From positions 2,223,501 to 2,287,500 of the forward strand of contig JAEILZ010000009.1 of assembly GCA_018873225.1 (NCBI GenBank): DNA of 64,000 nucleotides, given 5' to 3'. This DNA is from [Phialemoniopsis] sp. UDSM-2020 (lineage: Eukaryota > Ascomycota > Sordariomycetes > Thyridiales > Thyridiaceae). Positions 1 through 9,900 of the stretch are shown piece by piece. The translations under genes were made by a program, and so were the position numbers. How positions within the stretch are numbered: position 1 is the first letter of the stretch; every line of letters starts with the position of its first letter. The notes under the pieces are model-generated. The model ran no database searches. It saw only the letters and a program-made list of their open reading frames with translations, and was not told the origin of the DNA.

Positions 1-1411
1 CACGTATTCCCAAAATATGGGTTGCGTTCTTACCTTGATCGAGTGAAGCTATATCAAAGTCGCATCCGTAAGTTATCGACAAATTAAAGCCGTTCAGTCT
101 TCGATAGGATGAAGTGGCTTACTACGAGCCTAATGTGCGTCGATAACAGCACCTGCACTGTGGGAGCTTTGCTCAACCGTTAACTTGGTGAAAGCTGAAT
201 CTGTCTCAATAAAAACTGTAATTCATGTACGTGCGTTGCGCCAACGGCTTCAGCAGGCCTACAGCCAGTAGAGCTCTCCATCCAGATTGCTCAAGGTTTT
301 GCTGAGTTCGTTCCATGTTTCGACATACCTACTCATCGGTTGCGAAATAGAAATTGGAGGCGATTTGATTGGTGTCGCGTTTGGTTGGCTAGGTTGTCGA
401 TACAATCCAAATTGTTTAAGGGTCGAGTGAACGTTGCATGACGGAGTAAAGCGGTCATCGACCAAAGCTGCATGCGGCTGGAGCTAGCTTGTGGCAAAAT
501 GCTTTCCCTAGGCTTGCTGGCAGACTACTGGGACTAAGTGCCGAGGCAGGCCCCAACGATAGGTACGGCAGGTCAAATTCACTTGTACTTAGATTCAACA
601 ATGAATTTTAAGGTTCTGACTGTGCAAATAACAAACATCTGTGGCCTGGAGATACATGACCCAATAAAGACCCCGCGCATACTCCGACAGAAAGTCGCAT
701 CCAACCAAAGGTCACAAGAGACACTGCCGAAGTTGATTGCTCTCGAATCGTAAGACTGGCCCACAAGTGGCGGCCACGCGCGTGAAAATTGCCGTGGGAA
801 ATCTGGACACGCGGGCAAAATACAAGGGTCACCAGTCGGATGGGATTTGGCGCTAAAGAAACACACCTGAATATTGTCCACCGGGATCCGTCGGGTGGGC
901 AGATGGGCCCTAATAGTGCAGGCTGGGACATGCTGGGGCAAAAGCTGGGAAGAAGACGCCCATCCAACCAACCACGGCCAAAACATCCAGACGCGCTGAA
1001 ACCCGATCAGGCAGGCCGGCAAAAGCTCACTGCGACCGACGTCCAACAATTTGACCGAACCAGACACACCCAGACACACTTGAACGAGAATAAGGGGTGG
1101 TGAGAAGCGAAGAATCTTCATCACATGGGAAACGCGACGCCCGTACTTAACAGCTCACTCACTCACTCACCGGATCCAAGCCCCTCATCTCCAAGGACCC
1201 TTTTTCCCCCTTCCAACCGTCGCCGTGGTGGAGAGAGATCAAGTGATCAACACACACGACACACACCAAAAAAGGCCCAAGGTCGCAGATTCTCACTGAA
1301 TCTCCCTTATCTCACGGGGCGTGTGCCGCTGCCGCCCTCTCATACCCGCCCGCGCAACCTCTCGCGTCATTCACCGCCGTCGCAAAGCACACATCACAAA
1401 CGTCCACAATC
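1..1411. other. Intergenic, no supported gene
   Basis: No convincing coding sequence. Open frames of 60-180 codons occur on both strands but are rich in R, S, P and C, share no family motif and overlap each other. From about 1154 to 1170 there is a short CTCA microsatellite, and the last 150 bases before the dioxygenase start are pyrimidine/A-rich, as expected for a fungal promoter and 5' leader. Confidence 0.6.
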
Positions 1412-2828
1412 ATGGCAACGACGACCGCGTCAACGTCGTCCTCGCCGGAGCCAGAGGTGCCCATGGGCCTCCCCGTCATCGACCTGGACCTCTTCACCAG
1501 CGGCAGCGGGCCTGACTCCCCCGCCGCGCGCGCCGAGTGCGCCCGCGCCGCCCAGGCCCTCATCACCTACGGCGCCCTCGTCCTGCACGACAGCCGCGTC
1601 TCCGAGGCCGACAACGCCTCCTTCCTCGACCTCATGGAGGAGTACTTTGCGCAGCCCGACGACGCCCTGCGCCAGGACGAACGGCCCGAGCTGTCGTACC
1701 AGGTCGGCATCACGCTCGACAACACCGAGAAGCCCAAGTGCGCCGTCGACGAGCCGTGCCTGCGCGTCATCGAGCGCCTCGCGCCCTCGGAGAGGCCGCG
1801 CGACGTCTCGGCGCACCAGCCGGACCCGAAATGCCGGTTCTTCTGGCGCGTCGTCGAGGAGCCGCCGTACGCGAGCGAGTTCCCCGGGTTGAATGCTGCT
1901 AATGTAACGCCCGCGGCGCCGGGGATCAGGGAGAAGTGGAGGCCGACCATGGACCAGTGGGGCGCGTCGATGAAGACTGCGTGAGTGTTTTTCCCTTCTC
2001 GCGGAGAGGCTGCCAGGTGGCTAATGATGTCTGTAGCGTGACTGATCTGGCCGAGATGGCGGCGCTGGGGATGGGTTTGCCTGGGAACACGTTCAAGGAT
2101 GCAGGGGCGTATGGGTATGTTTTCCGGCGGAGAAAGTCCGATCTGTGCTGTTGCTGACCCGGAGAGACGTAGGCCGCATCTTCTTGCACCAACAGCGTCG
2201 GACCTGAGGAAATACGGCGAAAAGGACACCATCCTCGCCGGCTTCCACACCGATCTCAACTTTCTCACCATCCACGGCCGCTCACGGTACCCAGGCCTGC
2301 ACATCGTACGTAGGCCATCATCTTTCCCTGGACCCCCCACACCCCTCTCAACTAACCACTAAAATTCCCACAGTGGGCCCGCAACACGGGCAAGCGCATC
2401 GCCGTCGTGATTCCCGAGGGCAACTACCTCCTCGTCCAGGCAGGGAAGCAGATGGAGCACCTGACGGGCGGTCTCGTCAAGGCCGGGTACCACGAGGTCG
2501 TCGTGACGCAGCGCACGCTCGACGTCATGGCGCGGCGCGCGGCGCGGGAGCCCGAGAGGCCGCAGATCCGCATCTCGAGCACCTTCTTCTGGCACCTGTC
2601 GTCCGACTACGACCTGAAGCCCATCCCGGAGCTGTCGCGCGAGGCGAAGCGGGTGCGCCTCGAGCAGATGAACCTCGGCCGGGACGAGGGCGAGGAGGTC
2701 GAGTACGCGCCTATGAAGGTTGGGCACCAGGTTGAGGCGTGAGTACCCTTTCGCGAAAAGTACCTTGGCGTGACCTGTACTGACTGTGCTGTTGTAGGGA
2801 GCTGAAGCATATCGCTTTGATGACTTGA
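1412..2828 (+). CDS. 2-oxoglutarate/Fe(II)-dependent dioxygenase (isopenicillin-N-synthase-like)
   Basis: Five exons: 1412-1980, 2037-2114, 2173-2305, 2374-2738, 2798-2828, giving 391 aa. Introns are 56-68 nt with GTRNGT donors and TAG/CAG acceptors. The N-terminus carries the family opening LPVIDLDLF (about residues 20-28). The double-stranded beta-helix part shows the iron ligands H241-x-D243 (in GFHTDLNFLTIHG) and H300 (in GYHEVVVT), and the 2-oxoglutarate-binding R326-x-S328 (QIRISS). All four key positions are present, so an active cytosolic oxygenase is expected; the family hydroxylates, desaturates or cyclises small molecules using O2 and 2-oxoglutarate. The substrate cannot be told. 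It is isolated: the next gene encodes an unrelated coiled-coil protein. GC content is clearly higher than in the AT-rich DNA that follows at 6.6-9 kb. Confidence 0.88.
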
Positions 2829-3485
2829 GACAAAGGTTTAGATGGGCAGAGGATGCGATGTGCCTATAAGTTCCCGGAAGGTTAGGCTACCCGGAAAGGC
2901 TTCGGATTCTTCCGAGCATGCTTCGGCTCGTCCCGGAGAGTTGACCACACCGCAGTGTCGGGGGAGGCTTCGAGTATGTGGATGGATGTCGAGACATTGA
3001 TACGGTAGACACGACTTTGGAGCATGCATATATCGGGATACGATCGTGATGAGGACAGCAGGAAATGAAACCTTTTGTATTTGGTGTACAGCATTTCACA
3101 CGAGTAGATGGACCAGGCAGCTTTAGAAGCATTTCAAATTTTCTCTCCCTTGAGCTGACACAGATATACTGCCGCACAGTCCGTTCTCTGAGTAACCCGG
3201 ACGTACAAATCGTAGCATCAATTATTTGATCAATGCGACTTACGTCGCTTTACTCTACATGGCGGCTTCGTAAAATGCAAGATGTGTCTTGTGCTGTGTC
3301 TTGCCTTTTATGTTGCCCTAATCTGGTAGTCGTACCTGCCATTTCCGTCTGCATGTGCACCAGCACAATTTTACCAAAGACAAATTTCAACCTCATTTCC
3401 ACGATCAAACAATCGTAAAATTTACTATCAGAATTACGAGAGTTTACTGGCGCAAATTCGACAAAGGCACACGCATGCAGTCACA
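2829..3485. other. Intergenic
   Basis: 657 bases between the dioxygenase stop and the coiled-coil gene start. They hold the 3' UTR of one and the promoter of the other. No gene or repeat recognised. Confidence 0.6.
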
Positions 3486-6400
3486 ATGGCACAACCGCCA
3501 TTCCTACTTTCAGCCGGGATCATCTCGGGAAAGCAGTCACGGGCGAACGCAGCTCAGGTGAGAGCGGAACTTGACGAAACATCCAAGCTGCTCAAAGAGG
3601 CACGCCAGAACGGGAAAGATCTTGCTCTGAAGCATGGCTACCCAGACGACGATGTGGTTGCCGTAGTCGAGGAGGGGCGCCAAAGGATCGAGGACATGGA
3701 GTCGCAGGCCGACGAGCTGGATCGGCTGACTCGAGCCCTCAAGGAACAATGCCGGATCTACAACAAATCGTCGAAGTCGGATTTGGCATCAATTGTGGCG
3801 AAGCAGAAGGCCATGCCTCGAGAGTACCTGGAGTTCATCTCTACACAGTACGCTGCGCTGCATGCTGACGAAGGCTTGCGCGTGCAGCTTGGAAAGAGTC
3901 TCGACGAAGTGTTGGCTCGCCTTCACATCGAAGATCAGTTGCCGCCCTCGACGCAAGAGGAGAGATCAGCTCAAGTACAGCAAGAGCTCGAAAAGGTCGT
4001 GAGCGAGAGTGGTCGTTTACAGAAGGAGTTGAAGCAGCTTCGGAGGAAAACGGACCAGCAGATCAGGAGCAAGACGCGCGATTACAACGTCGCCAAGGAT
4101 ACCTTGACGAAATGCCATCGAAAGGCCGAGAGGTATAAGAAAGAGAGAGACGAGTTACGCAGTGAGCTCGACGAGGCCCGCGAGAAGCTTGACAAGGGCG
4201 AAGAGGTCGAGGCTGAACTGGGCAACCTCAAGACTCAACTTGCGTACGCAGAACGGCGGGTGGACATATGGTATGAGGAAGCGCAGAATGCACGAGACAA
4301 GCTCGATTCCGACATTCAGGCCGAGACCAAGAAACTGTTGGACAGGATAGCTGAGCTTGAGGAAGAGGACGAAGCTTCGCGTGAAGCCTCGTCTGCTCAG
4401 CTCGAGGCTCTGAAGAACGAGAAGAATAGCCTCTACTGGGAAAACTTGAAGCTCGAGTGCTCGATCTCGTCCCACGATGCCGAAATGGACAGCCTCAGAG
4501 ACGAAATGACATCGCACCAAAAACGGGCAGACGATTACCACGACATGATCAACAGACTCCTCCTCAGGGGTGCAGACAACGATCATCGCATGCGAGAACT
4601 TGAGGCCGAGATCAAGGACCAGGCGGAAGAAATTGAGCAGACAGCTGCTGAGAAGGCCACGATGGAGGACCGACTCAAGGCTCGCGACAACAAGTACAGC
4701 GAGCTAAAGAGGGATTACAGAGAACTGGCAGCAAGCCTTGATACCGCCGTCAAGGACCGTCATGCCATCAAAGCTAGGATCAAAGCCCAGCTGGTCAGCG
4801 AGGAGGAGCTCGAAAGGCAGCTTGAAGAGGCACAGAACTCGACAGCTGAAATCAAGGGCAAATGGGACTCGGTCAAGAAGCAGCTTGACGCCGCTCAGAC
4901 TGAGCGGGAGGGTTTGATGGCCAAGATCAGCAAAGTCGAATCCCGGGCGAAAGAGCTGGAGTTCGAGAAGAAAGTTCTCGAAATCCAGAACAAGGCCGAC
5001 CAGGGACGTATCGAGGGTTTCGAATCGGTTGCAAAACGTCACGATGAGTCGCTAGAAAGCCTTCAAAAGTCGCTCAAAGAGGCCCAGGATCTGTCGAGGC
5101 AGAATGAGGATCGCTTGCGACTTGACGTGAGCGCGCGGGAGAACAAGCTCGAAGAGCTCCGTTCACGGTTAGAGACGAAGAACAAGGAGCTAGTCGACGA
5201 GCACGGCAAGACCCTCGAGGTGCAGCAAAAGCTCAACGAGGAGAGGTCCGCAAAGTCACAGCTTCAATCAGCATTGACTGCCATGGAAAAGGTCAATGAC
5301 AATGCTTCGACGGAGCAAGACGCGTTGGAGGGCCAGATCACCGAGCTCAATGTTAAGCTCGCCCAGAAGCAGCAGGAATGCCGGAACAAAGACAGACAAC
5401 ATTGTCATGAGCTGCGACTGAAGGAACAGGATCGTGCGAGTGCCGTTGCTACAAGTGACGAGCTACGCGACGAGCTCCTGGCCAAGAAACGAGAGCTCGA
5501 GAACGCCGTCGCTTCGTGTGGTGAGCAACGGGAAGCTGGGCGGAAGACTCTACAGGAGACGGAGAGAAAGCTGCGTGATGATTTACAGGCCAAGGAGCAG
5601 GAGATCATCAACGCCACCGCTGACTGTGATAGGGAGCGAAGGGAAAGGCAGACGTCAGAAAAGACGCTGCATGACACAAAAGGTAAGCTACGTGACATGG
5701 AGCTCGAGAACGAGAGCTTGCGTGAGGAAGTCCAGAGGCTGGAGCTGAACAATGAGAAAGCCGCGAGGCTAAGCCTCGAGAAAGCCAAGGAGCTTCAGCA
5801 GCAACAACAAGCGTCGGAAGCTGTTAAGACGGGTCTGATGAGCTTTTTCGCCAATTCCTGCGCGATCCCAAGCGACGTGGGGGAGTGGGCGCCGTTCGTG
5901 GCGAGTGCTCAGCAGGTGGAGTTTGTACCTTGTATCGACAAAGCTGGTGCATCGTACTGGGATCTCCTCCCGCCATGGCTCGAGGGGCTACCGGAAGAAG
6001 TTCAGCTTTCGCCTACCCCGTTGGGAGCGCTCCTTATGGACATGTATGGAGGAGCGTTGTCCGGCGATGGTAGGTACCTATCCCAATGGCTTCGAATGCT
6101 AACAAAGGAGGTAGCAGACCGCAAGTCTCTTCAAGTCGCACTTTTTGTGGAGGTGATGAAGAAAGTCGCGATTCAGGTCGAGTCTTTGCCCATCGCGGCG
6201 CCGGGTTCGCTCATTACGCGACTGGCGACGTGGTGGGCACTACAGGTTGCCATGACGCGTTGGCCTTCGCTCAATGAGACGGCGCTCAGTGGTGTCAAAC
6301 AGCGCCTCAAGGCTGGCGTGAAGCCGGATCTTCATTTGGAGACCCTACTCAAGTGGCTGGAAGGTGATGCCGTCGAGACAAATGCTCGCGGCAATCCGCA

Positions 6401-6635
6401 GCTGTGCCATGTCTTTGAGCGCGACGTGGCCGTTGCGACACAACGACAGTGGGCCGTGGTTTTGGTCATTGACCTTGCGAAGTACGAGATGCGTGTGGTG
6501 TCGAAGCAAACGGTATCTTTCGACATCACCGTGGCCGCCACGCATGCCGTGATCTCGCATCCGCAAAGGGATGAAGTCATGAGGTTTCTGCTGCCAGAGT
6601 TCAATTCCTTCAACTGGTGGACCGATCATGTTTAG
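3486..6635 (+). CDS. Large coiled-coil protein, unknown function
   Basis: Single uninterrupted exon, 1049 aa. Residues from about 20 to 785 are almost entirely K/E/Q/L/A/R heptad-like sequence, many segments of the type LEEAQNS, ELRSRLE and KKRELENA, so a long parallel coiled coil is predicted. The last 260 residues (from about SFFANSC, residue 785) are different: hydrophobic, Trp-rich and probably globular, ending FNWWTDHV. The layout, rod then C-terminal globular head, recalls tethering or cytoskeletal scaffolds, but no named domain is recognised and SMC/myosin ATPase motifs are absent. The start is the first ATG in frame (MAQPPFLLSAG). An intron-free 3.15-kb frame is unusual beside its multi-exon neighbours. 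Similarity searches with coiled-coil masking would be needed before trusting any hit to myosin-like proteins. Confidence 0.85.
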   Translation: MAQPPFLLSAGIISGKQSRANAAQVRAELDETSKLLKEARQNGKDLALKHGYPDDDVVAVVEEGRQRIEDMESQADELDRLTRALKEQCRIYNKSSKSDLASIVAKQKAMPREYLEFISTQYAALHADEGLRVQLGKSLDEVLARLHIEDQLPPSTQEERSAQVQQELEKVVSESGRLQKELKQLRRKTDQQIRSKTRDYNVAKDTLTKCHRKAERYKKERDELRSELDEAREKLDKGEEVEAELGNLKTQLAYAERRVDIWYEEAQNARDKLDSDIQAETKKLLDRIAELEEEDEASREASSAQLEALKNEKNSLYWENLKLECSISSHDAEMDSLRDEMTSHQKRADDYHDMINRLLLRGADNDHRMRELEAEIKDQAEEIEQTAAEKATMEDRLKARDNKYSELKRDYRELAASLDTAVKDRHAIKARIKAQLVSEEELERQLEEAQNSTAEIKGKWDSVKKQLDAAQTEREGLMAKISKVESRAKELEFEKKVLEIQNKADQGRIEGFESVAKRHDESLESLQKSLKEAQDLSRQNEDRLRLDVSARENKLEELRSRLETKNKELVDEHGKTLEVQQKLNEERSAKSQLQSALTAMEKVNDNASTEQDALEGQITELNVKLAQKQQECRNKDRQHCHELRLKEQDRASAVATSDELRDELLAKKRELENAVASCGEQREAGRKTLQETERKLRDDLQAKEQEIINATADCDRERRERQTSEKTLHDTKGKLRDMELENESLREEVQRLELNNEKAARLSLEKAKELQQQQQASEAVKTGLMSFFANSCAIPSDVGEWAPFVASAQQVEFVPCIDKAGASYWDLLPPWLEGLPEEVQLSPTPLGALLMDMYGGALSGDGRYLSQWLRMLTKEVADRKSLQVALFVEVMKKVAIQVESLPIAAPGSLITRLATWWALQVAMTRWPSLNETALSGVKQRLKAGVKPDLHLETLLKWLEGDAVETNARGNPQLCHVFERDVAVATQRQWAVVLVIDLAKYEMRVVSKQTVSFDITVAATHAVISHPQRDEVMRFLLPEFNSFNWWTDHV

Positions 6636-7049
6636 CGTCGTACATAGCTAATTTAATTCTTCTTTCCAATTTTCCGCTATCATAATTTGTGCTATGATCT
6701 GCTGTCATTTGTGATCTATGGAATGGACTCTGATGATGATCTTCGAGATCCGGAGCGAGGATCGTAAATTTCCCAGAGTAACAAGCACGTCAATTGGTTG
6801 CATTTCCAGTGAATTGCAGCCTTAATTCGGGTTGCGCCGCTGGCACTCGGCTTCTTGGCTCTCGGTCTTAGGGCCGGTGGCCTGCTGTGATCAGATTGGG
6901 CGGCGGGGCAGCATAATCAACGCCAAGCCGAAGCCCGGGTTGTCAAGTGGCTATTACAGTCGTAGTTGATGCGAGGGCAAATGAACTTGCATGTGGCCTC
7001 GTATCACCCTATTTTTGAGGACACTTTTCTCCTGGTGCGCTAAGCTCCT

Positions 7050-7077
7050 GTAGGCACTTTTTTCTAAAAGTGTCCAC
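7050..7077. repeat. 28-nt palindromic element, copy 1
   Basis: Inverted repeat with arms of the form GTRGRCACTTTT and AAAAGTGTCCAC around a 4-nt centre. A half copy (GGACACTTTT) lies just upstream at about 7019-7028, and further half sites (AAAAGTATCCAC, AAAGTGTCTAC) lie at about 7131-7172. Same family as the copies at 7623, 8354, 8448, 8543 and 14671. Confidence 0.75.
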
Positions 7078-7622
7078 TGTGGATTTCTCGGGGTTGAGAA
7101 AAGGTTTGCGCGCTACCCGTGTGATCATAGAAAAGTATCCACTAGTGCAGCCCCGTGCCAAAAAAAAGTGTCTACAGTATCGCACACACTAAAAAGCTTC
7201 ACCTTAGAGTGTTTTATTAGATGTAGCATGAGATCTGGCTTGTGCGAGTTTTAGGACCGTTCTTGATTTGCTACGTCTATCCAACCCCTGCTCTTATGGA
7301 GTTCCGAGCTTCGCTTCTCACCACCTCCTAGAATCTCCAAAGGCGGCGCTTGGTCTTGTGACATCTCTGGGCTGCTTTGACAGTGTCTGCGGCCGCTGTA
7401 TTCTCAAGGCAGCTGGCAATCGTACTAACACAGGGCTAAAAGCACGACCGCCACTTAGAAAGTTCACAAGAGGGCGAGGACACCTAAAGGTGTAAGTGTA
7501 AATACGTCTACTGATTGCCTTAGTCTTGATTGTTATACATGTCATTAATGCAAAATGCTGCATTTGGCCTTTTGAAGGACGAGATTTAGTGGACCGTTCA
7601 TTTGTGGGGCCAGCACTCTTGT

Positions 7623-7648
7623 GAGTACTTTTCAGAAAAAGTGTCTGC
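7623..7648. repeat. Palindromic element, diverged copy 2
   Basis: Reads GAGTACTTTT, a short centre, then AAAAAGTGTCTGC. It keeps the CTTTT/AAAAG core of the family with several changed arm positions. Confidence 0.6.
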
Positions 7649-8353
7649 ACCCTCCCAAGTGCCTCTTAAATGACAAGTCCATTTCCTCCATATTAAAGGC
7701 TGTGCAACCATCCACATATGTTACAATGAGTTGTTTAGTAGTTTGTACCTGGGAACTAGGCTTCGACCTCCTAGTATGGACGTTAGATATGCCTAGGTAG
7801 TTCATCTCTGCACCGGGCGCTCTAAACCACTGCCTCTTTGATGAGCTGGCAAAGTTGGAGATGGGATACGGATTTCGCCAAGTAGGCGCTACAAAGAGGC
7901 ACAACTTTTAGATACCTACAGTGCTATTTGTCTCATGACAGAATCAATATTCAAATATGTGTAGTGTCAGTAGGGACAGAATTCAGCAACCACCTTACAA
8001 TTGCTTGCTCAACTAGCTTAGTCAAAAGTCGGAACCAGAGCACATTAGCGGGACTCTAAACAAGGCCTGTAGCTGAATCTGCAGTTGAATTAAGCAATAG
8101 AGAAGTCAGGAAGAAGAAGCAACAGATACAAAGCTCTAAACAGTTCATAGTAGCCATTCAGTGTTACAGCAGCAATGCATATCCACACCAACCATGCACA
8201 TTTGCAATATAGCAGGTATAATATATTTCATATTTAACTGAGTTTAAAAGCACTATATAATAAGGAATATCAGCTGGATTAATTGTAGAAGCGTTGTTAA
8301 GATGGTAGGGCATTAGTTTTAATAAGCACTTTTTTTAGTAGGATAAAGATATT

Positions 8354-8637
8354 GTGGACACTTTTTGAAAAAAGTGTCTACTACGATTATCATTGAGTAA
8401 AAAAAAGGTTTACATGCAAACATTTTTTTCACAGGCTAATTTGCTTTGCAGACACTTACCAAATAAAAATGTCCACAGCAATTATATTAGAGTGAAAAAA
8501 GAGTTTACGTGCAAACACTATTTTCACGGGTTGACTTGCTTTGTGGACACTACCCAAGCAAAAGTGTCTGTGAGATTGATAGCTACTAAGAAAAAGATGT
8601 TTGCCGTGCAAGTCACTAATATCACAAAATAGCACCA
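8354..8637. repeat. Diverged 94-95-bp tandem repeat carrying the palindrome
   Basis: Three repeat starts, at 8354, 8448 and 8543, spaced 94 and 95 bp. Each unit opens with a version of the 28-nt palindrome (intact at 8354-8381; altered at 8448-8476 and 8543-8571), followed by a GAGTRAAAAAA stretch, a GTTTACRTGCAAACA stretch and a TTTTTCACRGG...TTGCTTT stretch. The third unit is truncated and degrades by about 8637. Units differ at many positions, so the array is old. Confidence 0.75.
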
Positions 8638-9041
8638 TTAGGCACAGACTAAGCTAAGAAAGAGTCAAGATTTGCCTCTGGTGATGTGGTTTGGCGCGTA
8701 TATGTTTCCCTGCTAGGCTACATTTGCCCATATGAAGGTATGTTCTAGTGAGTCAGGTCTTGAAAAACTTTGTGCGGTTTGCAAGCAAGCTTTTGTGGCT
8801 GGTCCCAATCCAAAAGTTTATGAAAGCATGATTAAAAGTTCTGGATCTCCAACTCATTCTTGTCTCACTCTTTTATTTTGTTCTCCTGGGGCACGCTCAT
8901 CTCAAAGGCAATGTCACAAGAAATATATATATCAGAACGAGTAAGACATTTACGGGTTGCGAAAGAAGCAGACGTTTATCACTGATACTGACTGTCGTAT
9001 AGACCAACATATCTATGTCAGTATCTTACTGATTGACTCGA

Positions 9042-9734
9042 ATGGATCGCACCTTGGAGAGCGTAAGTTTGCCAAGCCCTGAAGCTTATGATCAACTGCA
9101 AGAAAGCTAACAACCAGACATCAGATGAAAGCGGCCGGAGCCATCAGTGGCCTACAGCGCGGGTGCATGAAAGATGATGACTGGCCGCGCCCGACTGCCT
9201 CCGTCCGAAGCAAGACGGACTGGGACGACCTCGTCGTACACTTTGGCAAGGCTGGGGATGAGTTTCCCTTGACAAAGGACTATGTGAGAAGGAACTGGCC
9301 GGCGTGGAAGCCGTGGGAGGACTGGGATTACGATGTCGACGACAGGTCAAAGTTGTATCTAGATCCCAGGACGGCGCCCTATGACAGGCTGATGGAGTGT
9401 CTCTATAATCCAAAGGACCGATGGAACGAGACTGTGAACGGCCCTCATTTTCTGGCGAAACATAGCACTCAGCCGCCACTGTGCGTAGGAGCAACGCAAG
9501 ATCTACGACAAAGCAGATGCTGGAACACACATGGCCTGAGAGAAGAATGAGACTACATCAAAGAACAGAGCCGAAGTCCACAGATCTGTCGAGTTGCGCA
9601 AGCGCAAGGCCGGCGAGGCTGTTGCGGAAGCCACTCAGAAGAGGGACGAACTCGCCAAGACCATCAGCATGATGGAAACCCAGCACCAGTCGCCACGAGA
9701 TCCGAGCTCCTCGTGCTTGAAGCAGGAGGAGTAA
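9042..9734 (+). pseudogene. Decayed small gene, unknown acidic/Trp-rich protein with helical tail
   Basis: A likely first exon (ATG at 9042, MDRTLES) is joined over a 62-nt intron with a CTAAC branch site to a frame starting at 9125 (MKAAGAISGLQRG), which looks coding to about 9433-9480 (WPAWKPWEDWDYDVDD). From 9489 the coding-like signal is in a different frame: EQRKIYDKADAGTH, then TGA at 9537, then an A/E/K/R-rich helical stretch (EVHRSVELRKRKAGEAV) to TAA at 9732. The frame change can be explained by a 55-nt intron at 9434-9488 (GTGAAC...GCGTAG) or by an indel. The in-frame TGA cannot be spliced away with any site I see and is consistent with a CGA to TGA change. It is therefore a truncated or broken gene. 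The stop at 9732 also overlaps a GTAAGT donor, so it may once have continued. Family not recognised. Confidence 0.5.
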
Positions 9735-9900
9735 GTGTACTATCTTGAAGCGGATGCTTGTAGCATAATTAGAGAGAGAAGAAGAAGAGGTTGGCATGAG
9801 TTGACAGAATGTAGTGCAGGATACTGAGTATGAATTTCGATCTGCTTTACCACGCGCATCAAATTCACATGCCCTTTCGACAAGCCTTGTCCAAGATCCT

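Larger units (their letters stand above)
6636..9041. other. AT-rich gene-poor block with repeated palindromes
   Basis: About 2.4 kb without a supportable gene. Open frames here are short (60-110 codons) and unlike proteins. From 7.0 kb on, a 28-nt palindrome and its half sites recur (see separate repeat entries), and 8354-8637 is a diverged tandem repeat. The AT-rich composition from about 7.9 to 8.7 kb contrasts with flanking genes and suggests old, mutated repetitive DNA. Confidence 0.7.

Noticed and set aside
579..1124. 181-codon minus-strand open frame near the left edge
   Set aside because: Overlaps other open frames, no family features, biased to S, R, P, C and W.
7000..8700. Mimp or similar named MITE as source of the palindromes
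   Set aside because: The arm sequence does not match the mimp terminal repeat I know, and no paired terminal repeats with a target duplication were found.
9481..9672. Alternative 63-codon frame in the broken small gene
   Set aside because: Arg/Ser/Pro-rich as expected off-frame; the neighbouring frame with the helical A/E/K/R stretch is the coding one.
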